Positions 11,607-23,879 of a stretch of 64,000 nt of DNA are shown here, piece by piece; positions within the stretch are counted from its first letter, which is position 1; every line of letters begins with the position of its first letter. Below the pieces are notes generated by a model, which was not told the origin of the DNA, did no database searches, and saw nothing but the letters and a program-made list of their open reading frames with translations. Where the stretch lies: positions 1 through 64,000 of the forward strand of contig JAKSYS010000164.1 of NCBI GenBank assembly GCA_022925895.1, given 5' to 3'. This stretch comes from Fragilaria crotonensis. Its lineage: Eukaryota > Bacillariophyta > Fragilariophyceae > Fragilariales > Fragilariaceae. The position numbers were made by a program, and so were the translations under genes.

Positions 11607-13768
11607 ATGGCTCCTACTGTCAATACAGGGATCCCTACGGGTCATCCCGACACTTGGACAGATTTTTACAAGAAGAACGGCGCAGACAACGGGCCATTCC
11701 AGACCCTCCTCGAAACAAACGCTGCGGAGATGGCGCGGCTTACCAGGAGCCACCTTCATAACACGGGGAAACTAACCGAGACCGTCACCGGAAGCGACCA
11801 CGGAAACATGGTACTCGTTCCAGGTGGGAAAGGGACCATGCGGATCATCCACCATGGGTTTGCCTGCAACACCCCGGCAGGATTCACGTTAGTGTTCGCA
11901 CATGGGAATCTGGACGACAGCACCACGTTCAAGACCGTGAACCGAGACGAGATGGTGGCTCCCGCAATCGCAAGACAAGGAGCTGGCGGGGAGGTCGCGG
12001 AAGCCCTCCCACCATCTTTTGCCCCGAGCCTCGAAAGCATGATGGGAGCGGAGTCTCCCACGGAATTCCGTGACCTAGAACCTGAGGACAATGCAATCCT
12101 CGAGAGCTATCCAAATCACTGCCTCATCAACACCAACATATTCTCCGAGGTCAAGGGCGCAAAGCAGATATCATCAAAAGACCTCGCCTTCAACCTGGTT
12201 GAGGCATTCCAACTTTCGGTCGTTGACGACGACGAGATAAGCGTCGAAAGAGAAGCAGAAGCTGCCGGATTGGAGAACATACTGGCTATACTGTGGGCGT
12301 CAGAAAATGGGCTGCTGAAGGAGATCCGTCTCGACGACGTCCCAGAGAGTGCCATGATGAGCCACCTTATCAGAGGGGTAAAGCAAAAATTAACCGGGAG
12401 GACGGCGGCGGGTTCCGGACGAGAGGAAGCGATGAGGTCCGCAGGGGCAACACCTCGGGAAGGAACACCCATCGAGGATCGGGCGAACGCGACCAGCATG
12501 GAGATGATGGCAGCGTCGTCACAGAGCATGGTGGCCCTACTGAACCGCTTCCAGGAAGGGAGCGAAGCGGACCGCCAACGGAAAGAATCCGAGAAGTCGA
12601 TCCTCAAAACCATGGGACCAACGCAAAGAGAGCTATTCACATCTCTCTGCACGAGGCGAATGAACGAAGCCCCGCCATGTCCGCCTTCATGCTCAATCTC
12701 ACAACCAGCAAGACCCCCCAGAAAGCAATCAATCTGATCCAGTCCGAAACCAGGGACTGGGAAGGAACCTTCTCTGAGGGAGGGTTTCACAGGATGCTGT
12801 CGCACGGGTTCCTGTCCCAAGACCCAAACCTGGCAAACCCCGGAGGATTCACCATCTTCATGTTTCACCCCAAGACAGTAAGCCTTGGGGAAAAAGGGAG
12901 TAAAGGAGGAAACGAACTGCTTAGAGAGTACCTGGGAATGGAAGTGGACGAGTCCACGCTGGCATTTTATATGAAGCAAGGGTTCTACACACCAAGCAAC
13001 CCGAACGACCTGCGAATCCAACTCAAGACGGCGCTGGACACACTTGAGCTATTGACCTGTGATGGGACCATCGCCGGAAAAGGGTTGGCGTTCATACTGG
13101 AGCCCCGCCGATGGGCCAGGATGTCGACGATTCTCAACGATAGGTTCAAGTCGGAGAAGGACTTCGGGGCCAAGTTCTGCTACACCCTGGACCGGCACCT
13201 GCAAACATTCTTCAACAAGGTGACTCGATGGGAAGACATGGCATCCGACGGACAACCTCGCTACCTCGTCGCAAAAGCAGAGGAACTCCTGGAGAGGCTC
13301 GAGGATGGGCAGGGCCTAAACATCGTCCTCCCCGTTGCACTGAGCTCCGTCGCCTCGACCGCTCATGATGGGAAGAGGAAGCTCGGGGCGACGCCCGCCA
13401 CAGAGAAACCAGGGAAGAAAAAGAAGTCCGGGGAGGCATCACCTGCTGGTGCAGACGATACGGACCCGGCCGCAGTACACGCGAACTCGGCAGTCGTCGA
13501 CGATTGGAAGCTGCCATCGGGAACGAGGTACCTCGAACTATTCGATGCGAAGATGCCCGGTCTAAAAGGCTGGCCGGTGCTCCTCGACACTCGAATTCCA
13601 AAGAAGCAGAACAGATCCCAGAAGGCCCCCATGTGTGTCAGGTTCCAGGCCATTGGCCAATGCAAGCAAGGTTGCTCGCTGGCACACATCACCGCGAGTC
13701 GCATGACAGTGGAAGCACGAGCCAAGGTGGACTCCCTTTTCAAAGCTGTCTACACAGCGTCAACCTGA
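11607..13768 (+). pseudogene. gag-like protein of the DIRS-order element (one frameshift)
   Basis: The ATG at 11607 (MAPTVNTGIPTGH) opens a frame that runs to 12737. From about 12645 the protein continues in the next frame (HEANERSPAMSAFMLN) to a stop at 13768, so one single-base frameshift near 12640 splits a protein of about 720 residues. Near the C-terminus a Lys-rich patch (KPGKKKKSGEASP) precedes a Cys/His cluster, CVRFQAIGQCKQGCSLAH (C-x8-C-x3-C-x3-H), which could bind RNA like a nucleocapsid finger. No similarity to copia gag is visible. The role is inferred from position. Confidence 0.75.
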
Positions 13769-13820
13769 GGAGGTCGGCCATCGGGTACGGTCATACGACG
13801 TATCGTACGACGTATACCCG

Positions 13821-14471
13821 ATGGCCCGCGACTCGCCTCTTTCCCACCCACCCAACACCCCGTGTCCCCTCCCCCTCCGCCCGTTCATTCAATGGCTCGA
13901 CAGGATGGCGAAGGGGAGGGTCCTCGAAAATCGGAACACGGACCGCGCAAGGAGACCAGTGGGGTCGAGAGCAGCCGGTACGGCAGCCCTCGACGTTGCT
14001 AGTAAGGCATACAACCACCAGACAGTCAGCGAGCATCCACAGCTCAGCAACACATCGGTGAGCGCATTAACAGCCCACCAACCACCAGCTAACGAGCAAC
14101 GAGGTCTCCGCAGCACAACAAGTGACAGTATGTCGCCACGACACCCGGGAGCTGCCGAGGCACCCAACGACCCAACCAACACGACAGTGATGGAGGGAGG
14201 CCTATACCAGGCCCGTGAGGCATCCACGTTCCACTCGGACGCGGCATCAGCACGACGTTCGCGACTCAGATTCGAAGCCGAGGGCCGTGGACAGCAAGGC
14301 ACGACCAGCGCAGCGGAACACGTCAGGAACAGGGTCACCCCCCGAGTCACCCGATCCGACAGGAGCGCCTTACCATTGCCCGAGGAGACTAAAACCACAA
14401 GGTCGTCGAGAGGAGAAGAGCGAAACGCCAACCGACTGAAGGCAGCGGACGCCGCCGACAGAACAACCTAG
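13821..14471 (+). CDS. Middle ORF of the DIRS-order element, function unknown
   Basis: A 216-codon ORF starting at ATG 13821, between gag and the reverse transcriptase. It is rich in Ser, Thr, Arg, Pro and Gln with no domain I recognise, and it could be a linker region of a polyprotein rather than a separate protein. The antisense strand is also open here, as often happens in GC-rich sequence. It is reported because it fills a constant slot in the element, not because a product is known. Confidence 0.4.
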   Translation: MARDSPLSHPPNTPCPLPLRPFIQWLDRMAKGRVLENRNTDRARRPVGSRAAGTAALDVASKAYNHQTVSEHPQLSNTSVSALTAHQPPANEQRGLRSTTSDSMSPRHPGAAEAPNDPTNTTVMEGGLYQAREASTFHSDAASARRSRLRFEAEGRGQQGTTSAAEHVRNRVTPRVTRSDRSALPLPEETKTTRSSRGEERNANRLKAADAADRTT

Positions 14472-14509
14472 GTGAGTCCCAAAGCTTCACCACTCGTTCG
14501 TGCGGCAGC

Positions 14510-16640
14510 ATGGGTCACCTTCCCGGAAACGCTGCCCTGTTTTTCCCAAGGCCGATTGTGGGACCCAACGATGAGTTCGCGCCCCCCGATTGGTTCCTGA
14601 TGGCGATTAGGAGGATCTGCAAGACGCCGTCCCCCACCCCTTCCAAGCCGCCCATTAGATTCGAACTGACCGAGCAGGCGGCGATACATAACGCGTCCGT
14701 CCTGGAACTGGTCGACTTCGACATCGGCCGCCTCATCCGAGACCACACCACATCCACGCTCGGCTTCGGATCCGAATTCCGCCAAGTCGGCGAGCTTAGG
14801 CCACTACTGGGGCGACACCCCCACTTCCCGAACCTAGAACAGATACTGTCCGAGGGAATGCATTACGTGTTCAACAGGGAGCTCAGCCAATCGGAGAGGG
14901 AAAAGGAAGTGGCGGCAATGATGATCAGGGGGAACCACAAGTCCGCCCAGTCCGAGCAGGAACAGGTGAGAAAGCTACTCGCGAAGGACGTCCTGCACGG
15001 ATTCTCTATCCCGATCCCCATAGGCGTGGTTAAGGAAATACCGGGCGCCATGGTCCAACCTCTGGGGCTGGTCCAGCAGTGGACGGTCGGCCCCGACGGG
15101 ACGAGGTCAATCAAGTACCGACTGACGCAGGACCTCAGCTTCTCCACCGACCGAAGGTCCGAACCCACGTCGATCAACTCACGAGTGGACATGTCGGCGT
15201 ACGTGGAAATGATCTACGGATGGTGCTTCCCCAGGATCGTCCACTACATCGTGTCGCTGCGTTTTCGCTACCCTGACATGAGGGTCTTGATCAGCAAATA
15301 CGATTACAGCGACGCCTATCGGCGGATCGCTCACAGCGCGGAGGCAGCGACGCAAACTATTTCAATCAACGGAAACACCGCCTACCTCTCGCTCAGACTG
15401 ACCTTCGGTGGGTCGCCGAACCCGCCGACTTGGTGCATGTTCTCGGAGCTGGTGACCGATCTAGCAAACGAGATCGGACAGTGCTCCGAGTGGGACCCCG
15501 AAGAGATCCGCAGCCCTGCTCAGCCTGTAACCCCGGAGCCCATACGACTGCCTGAGAGCATCGGAATAGCGAAGGCTCGACGAATGGCGGTCACCGTCCC
15601 GATGACCAAGGCGGGTGGGAGGGTCGACGGGTTCATCGACGACCTCATCAATGTCTTCGCTGACACACCCGAGAACTGCCGCCGTCAGCCCCACGTGGTC
15701 CCCCTCGCGATGCACGTCACTAGTCGCCCCCATGCGGGCGATAAACAGGAGCCCGTACCGCGAAGACCCATTCTGTCCCTTCCGAAACTGATCGCGGAGG
15801 GCCGACCGGCCGAAGTCCAGATTGTGTTGGGGTGGCGGGTCGACACCCGACGGCTCGAGGTATCGCTGCCGGACGACAAGCATAAGGCGTGGTCGGAGGA
15901 CGTCGTCAGACTCATAGACGAGGGGCACTGCGGGCCAAAGAGCTGGAGACGCTGGTGGGGAGACTAAACCATGCGTCCTACATCATCCCGAACGCCCGGC
16001 ACTTCATGAGCCGGATCCGAAAAGGTCTCGACACCGGGAAAAGCAAACGAAAGCGTCGGTGAGCAAGGAGGCGGTGGATGACCTCCGCCTCTGGGTGGGA
16101 TTCTGGCACAGGCCAATCGCGGGTATCTATGAACCTCCTCGTGACTCGTGAACCCGACAAGGTGTGCTGGTCGGACGCATGCCCCTAGGAATGGGGGTAC
16201 AGCGTCACCGGGAGAGCCTGGCGCCTGCGTATCCCGGAATCCAGCCCCATACTCGGTCACAAGGGAGTGAACAACCTGCTGGAGTTCGTCGGAATGGCGA
16301 TCAACATCTGGTTAGCCTGCCTGGAGTCGGAGGGGACGAAAATTGCATACTCGCGATCGGAGACAACACGTCAGCGATTGGCTGGCTCCACAACTCCTCC
16401 CGGTTGGACACCGAGGGGAAACACACAGGGCCCACCTGATCGTAGCGAGGAAGATCGCGACGCTGTTGGCAGAACATCAGTGCTGCCTCGCATCACAACA
16501 CTTGAAGGGGGAACTGAACGTGGTAGCAGACCTCCTCTCGTTCGCCGGGAACGACCGCGAAAAGAAGCACCCGATTGCAGCTGACAACCCCGCAAACGAC
16601 GAACTAACCACCCGATTCCTAAACCATTATCCTTCGCAGG
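14510..16640 (+). pseudogene. RT-RNase H of the DIRS-order element
   Basis: The frame 14510-15967 carries the reverse transcriptase: YRLTQDLSFS and SKYDYSDAYRR (motif with the first catalytic Asp), TFGGSPNPPTW, then FIDDLINVF, where FIDD takes the place of the usual YxDD. After a shift near 15935, KELETLVGRLNHASYI continues, followed by a DIRS-type RNase H: WSDACP, NNLLEFVGMA, IGDNTSAIGWLHNSS, then ELNVVADLLSF near 16540. The RNase H part is broken by small indels, two of them in CCCC and GGGGG runs near 16184-16196, so the enzyme cannot be made from the sequence as given. Confidence 0.85.
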
Positions 16641-16686
16641 TTCCGGCAACCTTCGCCATCTCGCAACTCCCGACAGAGATATTATC

Positions 16687-17919
16687 TTGGACAACGCGAG
16701 TGCTGCAAGTCGTCGAGTCATCTTTGACAGTCGACAGGAGAGCAGCAACGAGTCCTATGACAGGACTTGGAGGCGATGGAGAGGGTACTGCAATCACGTG
16801 GGTTACCCAACTGACACCTGCCTCACTCTGTTATCCGACAACGAGCGGGAGTTGTTCCTCCGGGCCTTCCTCAACTTCTACCGAACCTCGAACTGGAACT
16901 CCGATGGCAGACCTACGGGAACTCGTCGCGAGCCAGTGGTCGCAAGTACTCTGCGGCAAGCCACAAGCAACCTGGCTTCGGCGTTTCGGAACAATATCGG
17001 GATCAGCCCCCTGCACCTCCCGGGAACGTCCAACATCCGTCCCATCTTCCGATCCTGGTTTCAAGCATGCGAGAACGGGGACCCGCCCAAGCGAAAGCAA
17101 CGCGCGATAACGCCTCAACTCCTCCGGTCGATGTACAAGGAAGCCGGCGGGGCATCGACAAGTCGACAATGCCCAACGGGGTTAGTCATTGCAGAAATCG
17201 CGATCGTTGCGTACTTCTACGCAATGCGGTCATGCGAGATAACATCGACTACGTCACCCGGGCGAACCAAGATCACACGTCTCCGAGGAGTTGTCTTCAG
17301 GGACGCGACCCACCGCGAGATACCGCATGCTTCCTCACGGGTGGGGGGCGCCAGCCGAGTGACAGTGACCTTCGAGAATCAGAAGAATGGTCTAAAGATG
17401 GACCGTCGAACTCAGGAACGGACGGGAGACCCCGTCATGTGCCCAGTCACGCAACTAGCATCCCTGATCAGAAGGATACTCAAGGCGGACCCCCAGGCAG
17501 GACCCGATACACCGGTCAGCACAGTATGGGAAGGAGGGACGACCAGACTCGTGACAAGCGACGAGCTAAGAAGGCAGCTGAGGTCGTCCTGCACAAGAGG
17601 GGGGGGGGCCAAGACGTTCGGCTACGGGGCGGATGATATCGGAACTCGATCCATCCGGTCTGGAGCTGCGATGGGGCTCTTCCTCATGAACCACCCAGTG
17701 GCCAAGATCATGATACTTGGGCGCTGGTCGTCCGACGCCTTCCTCGACTACATTCGCCCACAGGTCCTTGAGTGGACCAATCAGATGAGCAGGGACATGA
17801 TCAACAACAACTCCTTCTTCGACGCAACTGACGCGAGACGCTCCGACTCCGCCGACCCACTCACACGGTCGCGGACAGTCTCCTTCCCGACGGAGCCAGA
17901 AGAAGAACAAACAATATGA
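16687..17919 (+). CDS. Tyrosine recombinase of the DIRS-order element
   Basis: An open frame of about 410 codons, beginning inside the end of the RNase H region in another frame. No ATG is present at its start, so it may be made as part of the pol protein by frameshifting, or the boundary is damaged. The catalytic set is readable: Arg in AYFYAMRSCEI, the second box in GTRSIRSGAAMG, then LGRWSSDAFLDYIRPQV, with Tyr as nucleophile. In the second box the usual His-x-x-Arg reads Arg-x-x-Arg. Such enzymes join a circular DNA copy to the genome by strand exchange. This gene is what separates the element from LTR and LINE types. Confidence 0.88.
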   Translation: MDNASAASRRVIFDSRQESSNESYDRTWRRWRGYCNHVGYPTDTCLTLLSDNERELFLRAFLNFYRTSNWNSDGRPTGTRREPVVASTLRQATSNLASAFRNNIGISPLHLPGTSNIRPIFRSWFQACENGDPPKRKQRAITPQLLRSMYKEAGGASTSRQCPTGLVIAEIAIVAYFYAMRSCEITSTTSPGRTKITRLRGVVFRDATHREIPHASSRVGGASRVTVTFENQKNGLKMDRRTQERTGDPVMCPVTQLASLIRRILKADPQAGPDTPVSTVWEGGTTRLVTSDELRRQLRSSCTRGGGAKTFGYGADDIGTRSIRSGAAMGLFLMNHPVAKIMILGRWSSDAFLDYIRPQVLEWTNQMSRDMINNNSFFDATDARRSDSADPLTRSRTVSFPTEPEEEQTI

Positions 17920-17973
17920 ACATACACCATTGATTATACGGCCGTTTAGTGGAGGAGAGAGTCATTCATTGGT

Positions 17974-18180
17974 TGGATCCACCAAACTCCGGGAGTTGGA
18001 GCTGTATTTACCGCCAGGAGAATCCCTGGCCAAGCCAAACTCCAGACTCACTAAAGATAGGGTTTCCCCAACTCCAAACCATACGACAAATTTGAGTCCA
18101 AGGGTGGGCATTGGGCAATTTCCAAACGAGGACGGAGGCGACAACAGACTGGTTTCGAAGCGGCGCAGCAACACACTTCG
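17974..18180 (+). repeat. Split direct repeat B1
   Basis: TGGATCCACCAAACTCC to AACACACTTCG, 207 bp, matching B2 (18555-18764, 210 bp). It lies 54 bp after the recombinase stop and abuts A2 with no gap. Confidence 0.92.
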
Positions 18181-18539
18181 TTACATGGTCTGTAGGAGTA
18201 CAGTACGGTCGTGACTCCAGCAAACTGGCTGGGCAGAAACTGCTACTCAAGTACAGTATCCGTCCTACTAGCACACGGTGCACCTGCGCCTTCGCAGGGT
18301 CGTCCCAAGCAACGGTACACTACTACCATCCATCGGTTCGCTCACAGGGACGGATTTCGAATTCGGGGGCAGTTCGGCTTCCAGCTGTTTCGCCAAGGGA
18401 ATCCACAAGCGAACTCAAGCGGGAACGCGCCAAGTCGCAGCAGGAGTGGAAAAACTAGGCTCACATCTATCCATCACCGGATCGATTGTGCCATTCACTC
18501 CCTGCAACCAAGTTACTACTAGTTTAAGTCTTTTAATTT
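18181..18539 (+). repeat. Split direct repeat A2
   Basis: Second copy of A1, 359 bp. The open frames within it are copies of frames inside A1 and are not genes. Confidence 0.92.
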
Positions 18540-18554
18540 CCCCAAGCCCACCCC

Positions 18555-18764
18555 TGGATCCACCAAACTCCGGGGAGTTGGAGCTGTATTTACCGCCAGG
18601 GAGAATCCCCTGGCCAAGCCAAACTCCAGACTCACTAAAGATAGGGTTTCCCCAACTCCAAACCATACGACAAATTTGAGTCCAAGGGTGGGCATTGGGC
18701 AATTTCCAAACGAGGACGGAGGCGACAACAGACTGGTTTCGAAGCGGCGCAGCAACACACTTCG
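18555..18764 (+). repeat. Split direct repeat B2, right end of the DIRS-order element
   Basis: Matches B1; the three differences are GGG/GGGG, GG/GGG and CCC/CCCC. Bases 18540-18554 (CCCCAAGCCCACCCC) sit between A2 and the B homology. After 18764 the sequence of N resumes. Confidence 0.9.
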
Positions 18765-18944
18765 AGTGCTGCTTTCCTATTTTGTCCTAAAAATGGTCGA
18801 GATACATTGATGCAAAGAAAGACCAATTTTGTGGTCGTCGCAAAACTTTTTGTCCTAAATGAATCGCTCTGGAAAGGACAAATTATCCAAAAAATTCACC
18901 GTACAAAAATCAATCTTCGGATTTTTACGTGGTGAAATCCCGTG

Positions 18945-19300
18945 TTAAATCTCATCTTCACAATGATCATGACTGCTATCTCTGAATTTACCGACAACAC
19001 TACTTTCTATCACAACAAAAAGCTCTGTCATGCCCATCTTGAGGGTATTGTGATCACTTTTTTGTGGTCTGGCATCTAATGGCTGCACAATCGGCACTTT
19101 CGTCAATTTTTAGATTTTCACGTGTTAAATTGCCGTGTTAAACATCATCTTCACAATGATCATGTTCCCTGTCCCCAAAAACACCGACAAGAACCCTTTC
19201 AATCACATCAAAAGGCTCTGTCTTGTACACCTTTTGGGTCTTGCAATCACCTTCTTGCTGTCCGGCATCAAGTGACTGCACAATAGGCACTTTTGTCATG
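18945..19300 (-). repeat. Diverged tandem duplication of a short coding-like unit
   Basis: 18945-19105 and 19138-19300 are two copies of one unit of about 160 bp. On the minus strand both read in the same frame without indels for more than 50 codons: copy 2 has KVPIVQSLDAGQQEGD and copy 1 KVPIVQPLDARPQKSD; both end HDHCED(D/E)(V/I) and a stop, followed by TTTAACACGG. Confidence 0.7.
19138..19299 (-). CDS. Small hypothetical protein, 53 residues, in a tandem duplication
   Basis: ATG at 19299 (MTKVPIVQSLDAG) to the stop at 19138. I do not recognise it. What speaks for coding is the neighbouring diverged copy (18945-19105): changes between the two keep the frame and many are conservative, with EPFDVIE against ELFVVIE and the shared end HDHCED. 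The second copy lacks an ATG (TTG instead). Both units end in their own stop, so they are not exons of a repeat protein unless spliced. It lies inside N. Confidence 0.3.
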   Translation of the reverse strand: MTKVPIVQSLDAGQQEGDCKTQKVYKTEPFDVIERVLVGVFGDREHDHCEDDV

Positions 19301-20312
19301 GTCAACGCCAAACAACGCCAAATCACGCCAAATCTTGACAACTTCCGGGTTAGTTGTTGATCATCTCCGGGTGTGTTCGTAAAAAAACAAGTCGTGTTTT
19401 GCTTTTTTGGGTCTTGTTATCGCTAAAACTTGCCGCCGAGACCATGTGGATTATGTAATTGGACGTAACGTTCGATCTCATGCTCTGACGTTAAATCTGA
19501 GTACGCAGAGCTGTAGGCAACAACAATGCCAACGTACAGTAAGTCATACAGCCCGATCCGTGACATACAGCGAGTAAGCCAACAAGATTACGGGGTTGTT
19601 ATCGACATTAACACGGCACTCGCCGTGTTAAATTTCATTAACCCGTGATTTTAAGGTTACTTTTTGTCCTATTGCTAAATCCGCCAAAGGACAAAATGGG
19701 TTCGGCGATTCGGATAAATTATTTTTTTTTGTCCTACCCGGTAGGACAAAAATGTTTGGGGTTAGAAACCTATTTTGGATATTTCGGAAATGTCCTGTGT
19801 GGGTCCTATCCCACACCCGTAACGCTATTTTTTCGTCAGATTCAAAAACTGGCGAGGACCCGTGCCCAAAATTACGAAGGTCGGACCCGCGCCCCGCGCC
19901 TAATTACGAAGTATGATTGTATGATCCATACTTCACTCTGTTCTTATAGTGGGCACTGTCGTCTCTCGACGCATCTTGTCTCGAACTTTTATCATGATTC
20001 GTACAACCATGTACATGTACCACTACAGGAGCAGAAGACAATGGGGTACAGTACCTGGTTTGCGTGTAAAATGTATGATGTATGCCAAACTTCATGGCTG
20101 AAGACATTGTCGTCGAATATCCAGGAGGAAAAGAAACATCCATGTTGATTGGTGTCGGTTTTCGTTTTTTGCATCCTTCCCAAGACATGACATACGGCGC
20201 ACGATCGCACGATCGATGGAAGCAAGTCAATCGAAGTGATCAAATAGAGGAAATGCTGCAATCGAGCTAATCGAATAGGACATATTTCGACACGCTACAA
20301 TCTGACATTTGG

Positions 20313-20366
20313 TGACCAAACGCTATTCCAACGTCTACATGTAGACGTTGGAATAGCGTCTGGTCA
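20313..20366. repeat. 54-bp near-perfect palindrome
   Basis: Centred at ACATGT, the arms (TGACCA...CGCTATTCCAACGTC) pair over 27 bases with one mismatch (20319/20360); the inner 40 bases pair perfectly. GCTATT inside the arms also occurs in the terminal repeat of N. Such a sequence can extrude as a cruciform. Confidence 0.9.
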
Positions 20367-20460
20367 GAAAATTGCGTCGCAAAAGTTACAATGTAGCGTA
20401 TCAGGCCCAAACGGTGGTTATAATTTTACGATTTTTCGGTCAGATCTGACCGAAATCAGA

Positions 20461-20486
20461 AAATAGCGCTACCGGTGTTCATGCTC
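20461..20486 (-). repeat. Right terminal inverted repeat of N
   Basis: AAATAGCGCTACCGGTGTTC followed by ATGCTC, the reverse complement of the left end with AA in place of CG. TTA follows at 20487-20489. Bases 20490-20776 beyond it hold no feature I can name. Confidence 0.8.
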
Positions 20487-20776
20487 TTAACAGTACGGTC
20501 TCTTGTTAATGCGCCTTGCAAGTTGGTGTTGAAACTTCCTGTACTGGAATACTCTCTATTCTCTATCCTTCTTTTGCAATTATCCACCTGACGGATCGAT
20601 GTGATATAGAGTTGGTAATCCAAACATGTTTTTGTTTTCCCTCGTCAAACATCGAGCACCCGCGCAAGCCCATACGTGTGGGAACATTTAATTCAAAGTA
20701 AGCTAGATCTCATACTTAGGAAAGTGTCAACGCCCTTAACGGCGAAGAATCTGTTGTTGCAAATCCCTTATTTGAA

Positions 20777-20985
20777 TTTTTTAGAAGAGATTTTCCAGTC
20801 TTTAGGCATGACCGTCATTCAGGTCATTCTTAATTTATATCGTATACATTGCTTTGCTATTTATTTAGACCGAGCATGGCATGCATGATATCACGCATGG
20901 CATGCCCAGAAATCAATTCTTGGCTATCCAACAATGTATGTACAGTATGATATTCTGCACATTTTTGAAGGCGTTCGATCTTACT
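20777..20985 (+). repeat. Left inverted repeat of M
   Basis: Matches the reverse complement of 27112-27347 through the shared stretches ATTTTCCAGTCTTTAGGCA, GAGCATGGCATGCATGAT and TTCTTGGCTATCCAACAATG, with scattered substitutions and one extra unit on the right side. Confidence 0.85.
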
Positions 20986-21137
20986 ATGACCGTACCTACA
21001 GTACTGTGACTACTAACGGTAGCAGTATACTCCTAGTAGCTCCTCCAATGCCCCTTTGTACTCCGAGTACTCCAGTACCAGTACTGTACAACTAGATCTA
21101 CTGTAGCAGTACTACCACTACTATGCATATACCGCTA

Positions 21138-23870
<2,733 letters not shown>

Positions 23871-23879
23871 GCGGTCGTG

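Larger units (their letters stand above)
11243..18764 (+). mobile_element. DIRS-order tyrosine-recombinase retrotransposon (Ngaro/PAT-like split repeats)
   Basis: The order is A1 (11243-11601), gag-like, middle ORF, RT-RNase H, tyrosine recombinase, B1 (17974-18180), A2 (18181-18539), B2 (18555-18764). A1-ORFs-B1-A2-B2 split direct repeats are known from the PAT-like and Ngaro groups of DIRS-order elements, which integrate by a tyrosine recombinase instead of a DDE integrase and make no target duplication; none is seen here. The element lies in N. A1 and A2 are both 359 bp and look identical; B1 and B2 differ only by three one-base length changes in G or C runs. Confidence 0.9.
18765..20460. 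other. Internal region of N: repeats, no transposase
   Basis: AT-rich sequence with the decamer TTTTGTCCTA or its complement at about 18778, 18849, 19661, 19688, 19728 and 19743, and the motif CGTGTTAAA at about 18941, 19120, 19132 and 19624. A perfect hairpin with 13-bp arms lies at 19726-19752. A tandem duplication carrying a small reading frame is listed separately. The open frame at 19645-20148 shows no recognisable domain and I do not call it a gene. Confidence 0.5.
11058..20486. mobile_element. DNA transposon-like element N with TTA duplication, PIF/Harbinger type suspected
   Basis: GAGCATGCGCACCGGTAGCG at 11058 is matched, inverted, by the sequence ending at 20486 with two mismatches. 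Outside each end stands TTA (11055-11057 and 20487-20489), a 3-bp duplication typical of PIF/Harbinger elements. Removing the nested DIRS element (11243-18764) leaves about 1.9 kb with no transposase, so N would be non-autonomous. TTTTGTCCTA and its complement TAGGACAAAA recur on both sides. The left end lies 53 bp upstream of the PDZ start codon. The superfamily is inferred only from ends and duplication. Confidence 0.7.

Noticed and set aside
11756-12091. Antisense frames in the gag, RT and recombinase of the DIRS-order element (also 12116-13021, 13212-13743, 15461-15928, 17566-17910)
   Set aside because: GC-rich coding sequence leaves the other strand open; the sense strand carries the recognisable motifs.
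19645-20148. 167-codon frame in N as a transposase
   Set aside because: No DDE, helix-turn-helix or other motif, low complexity in parts, and no second copy for comparison.
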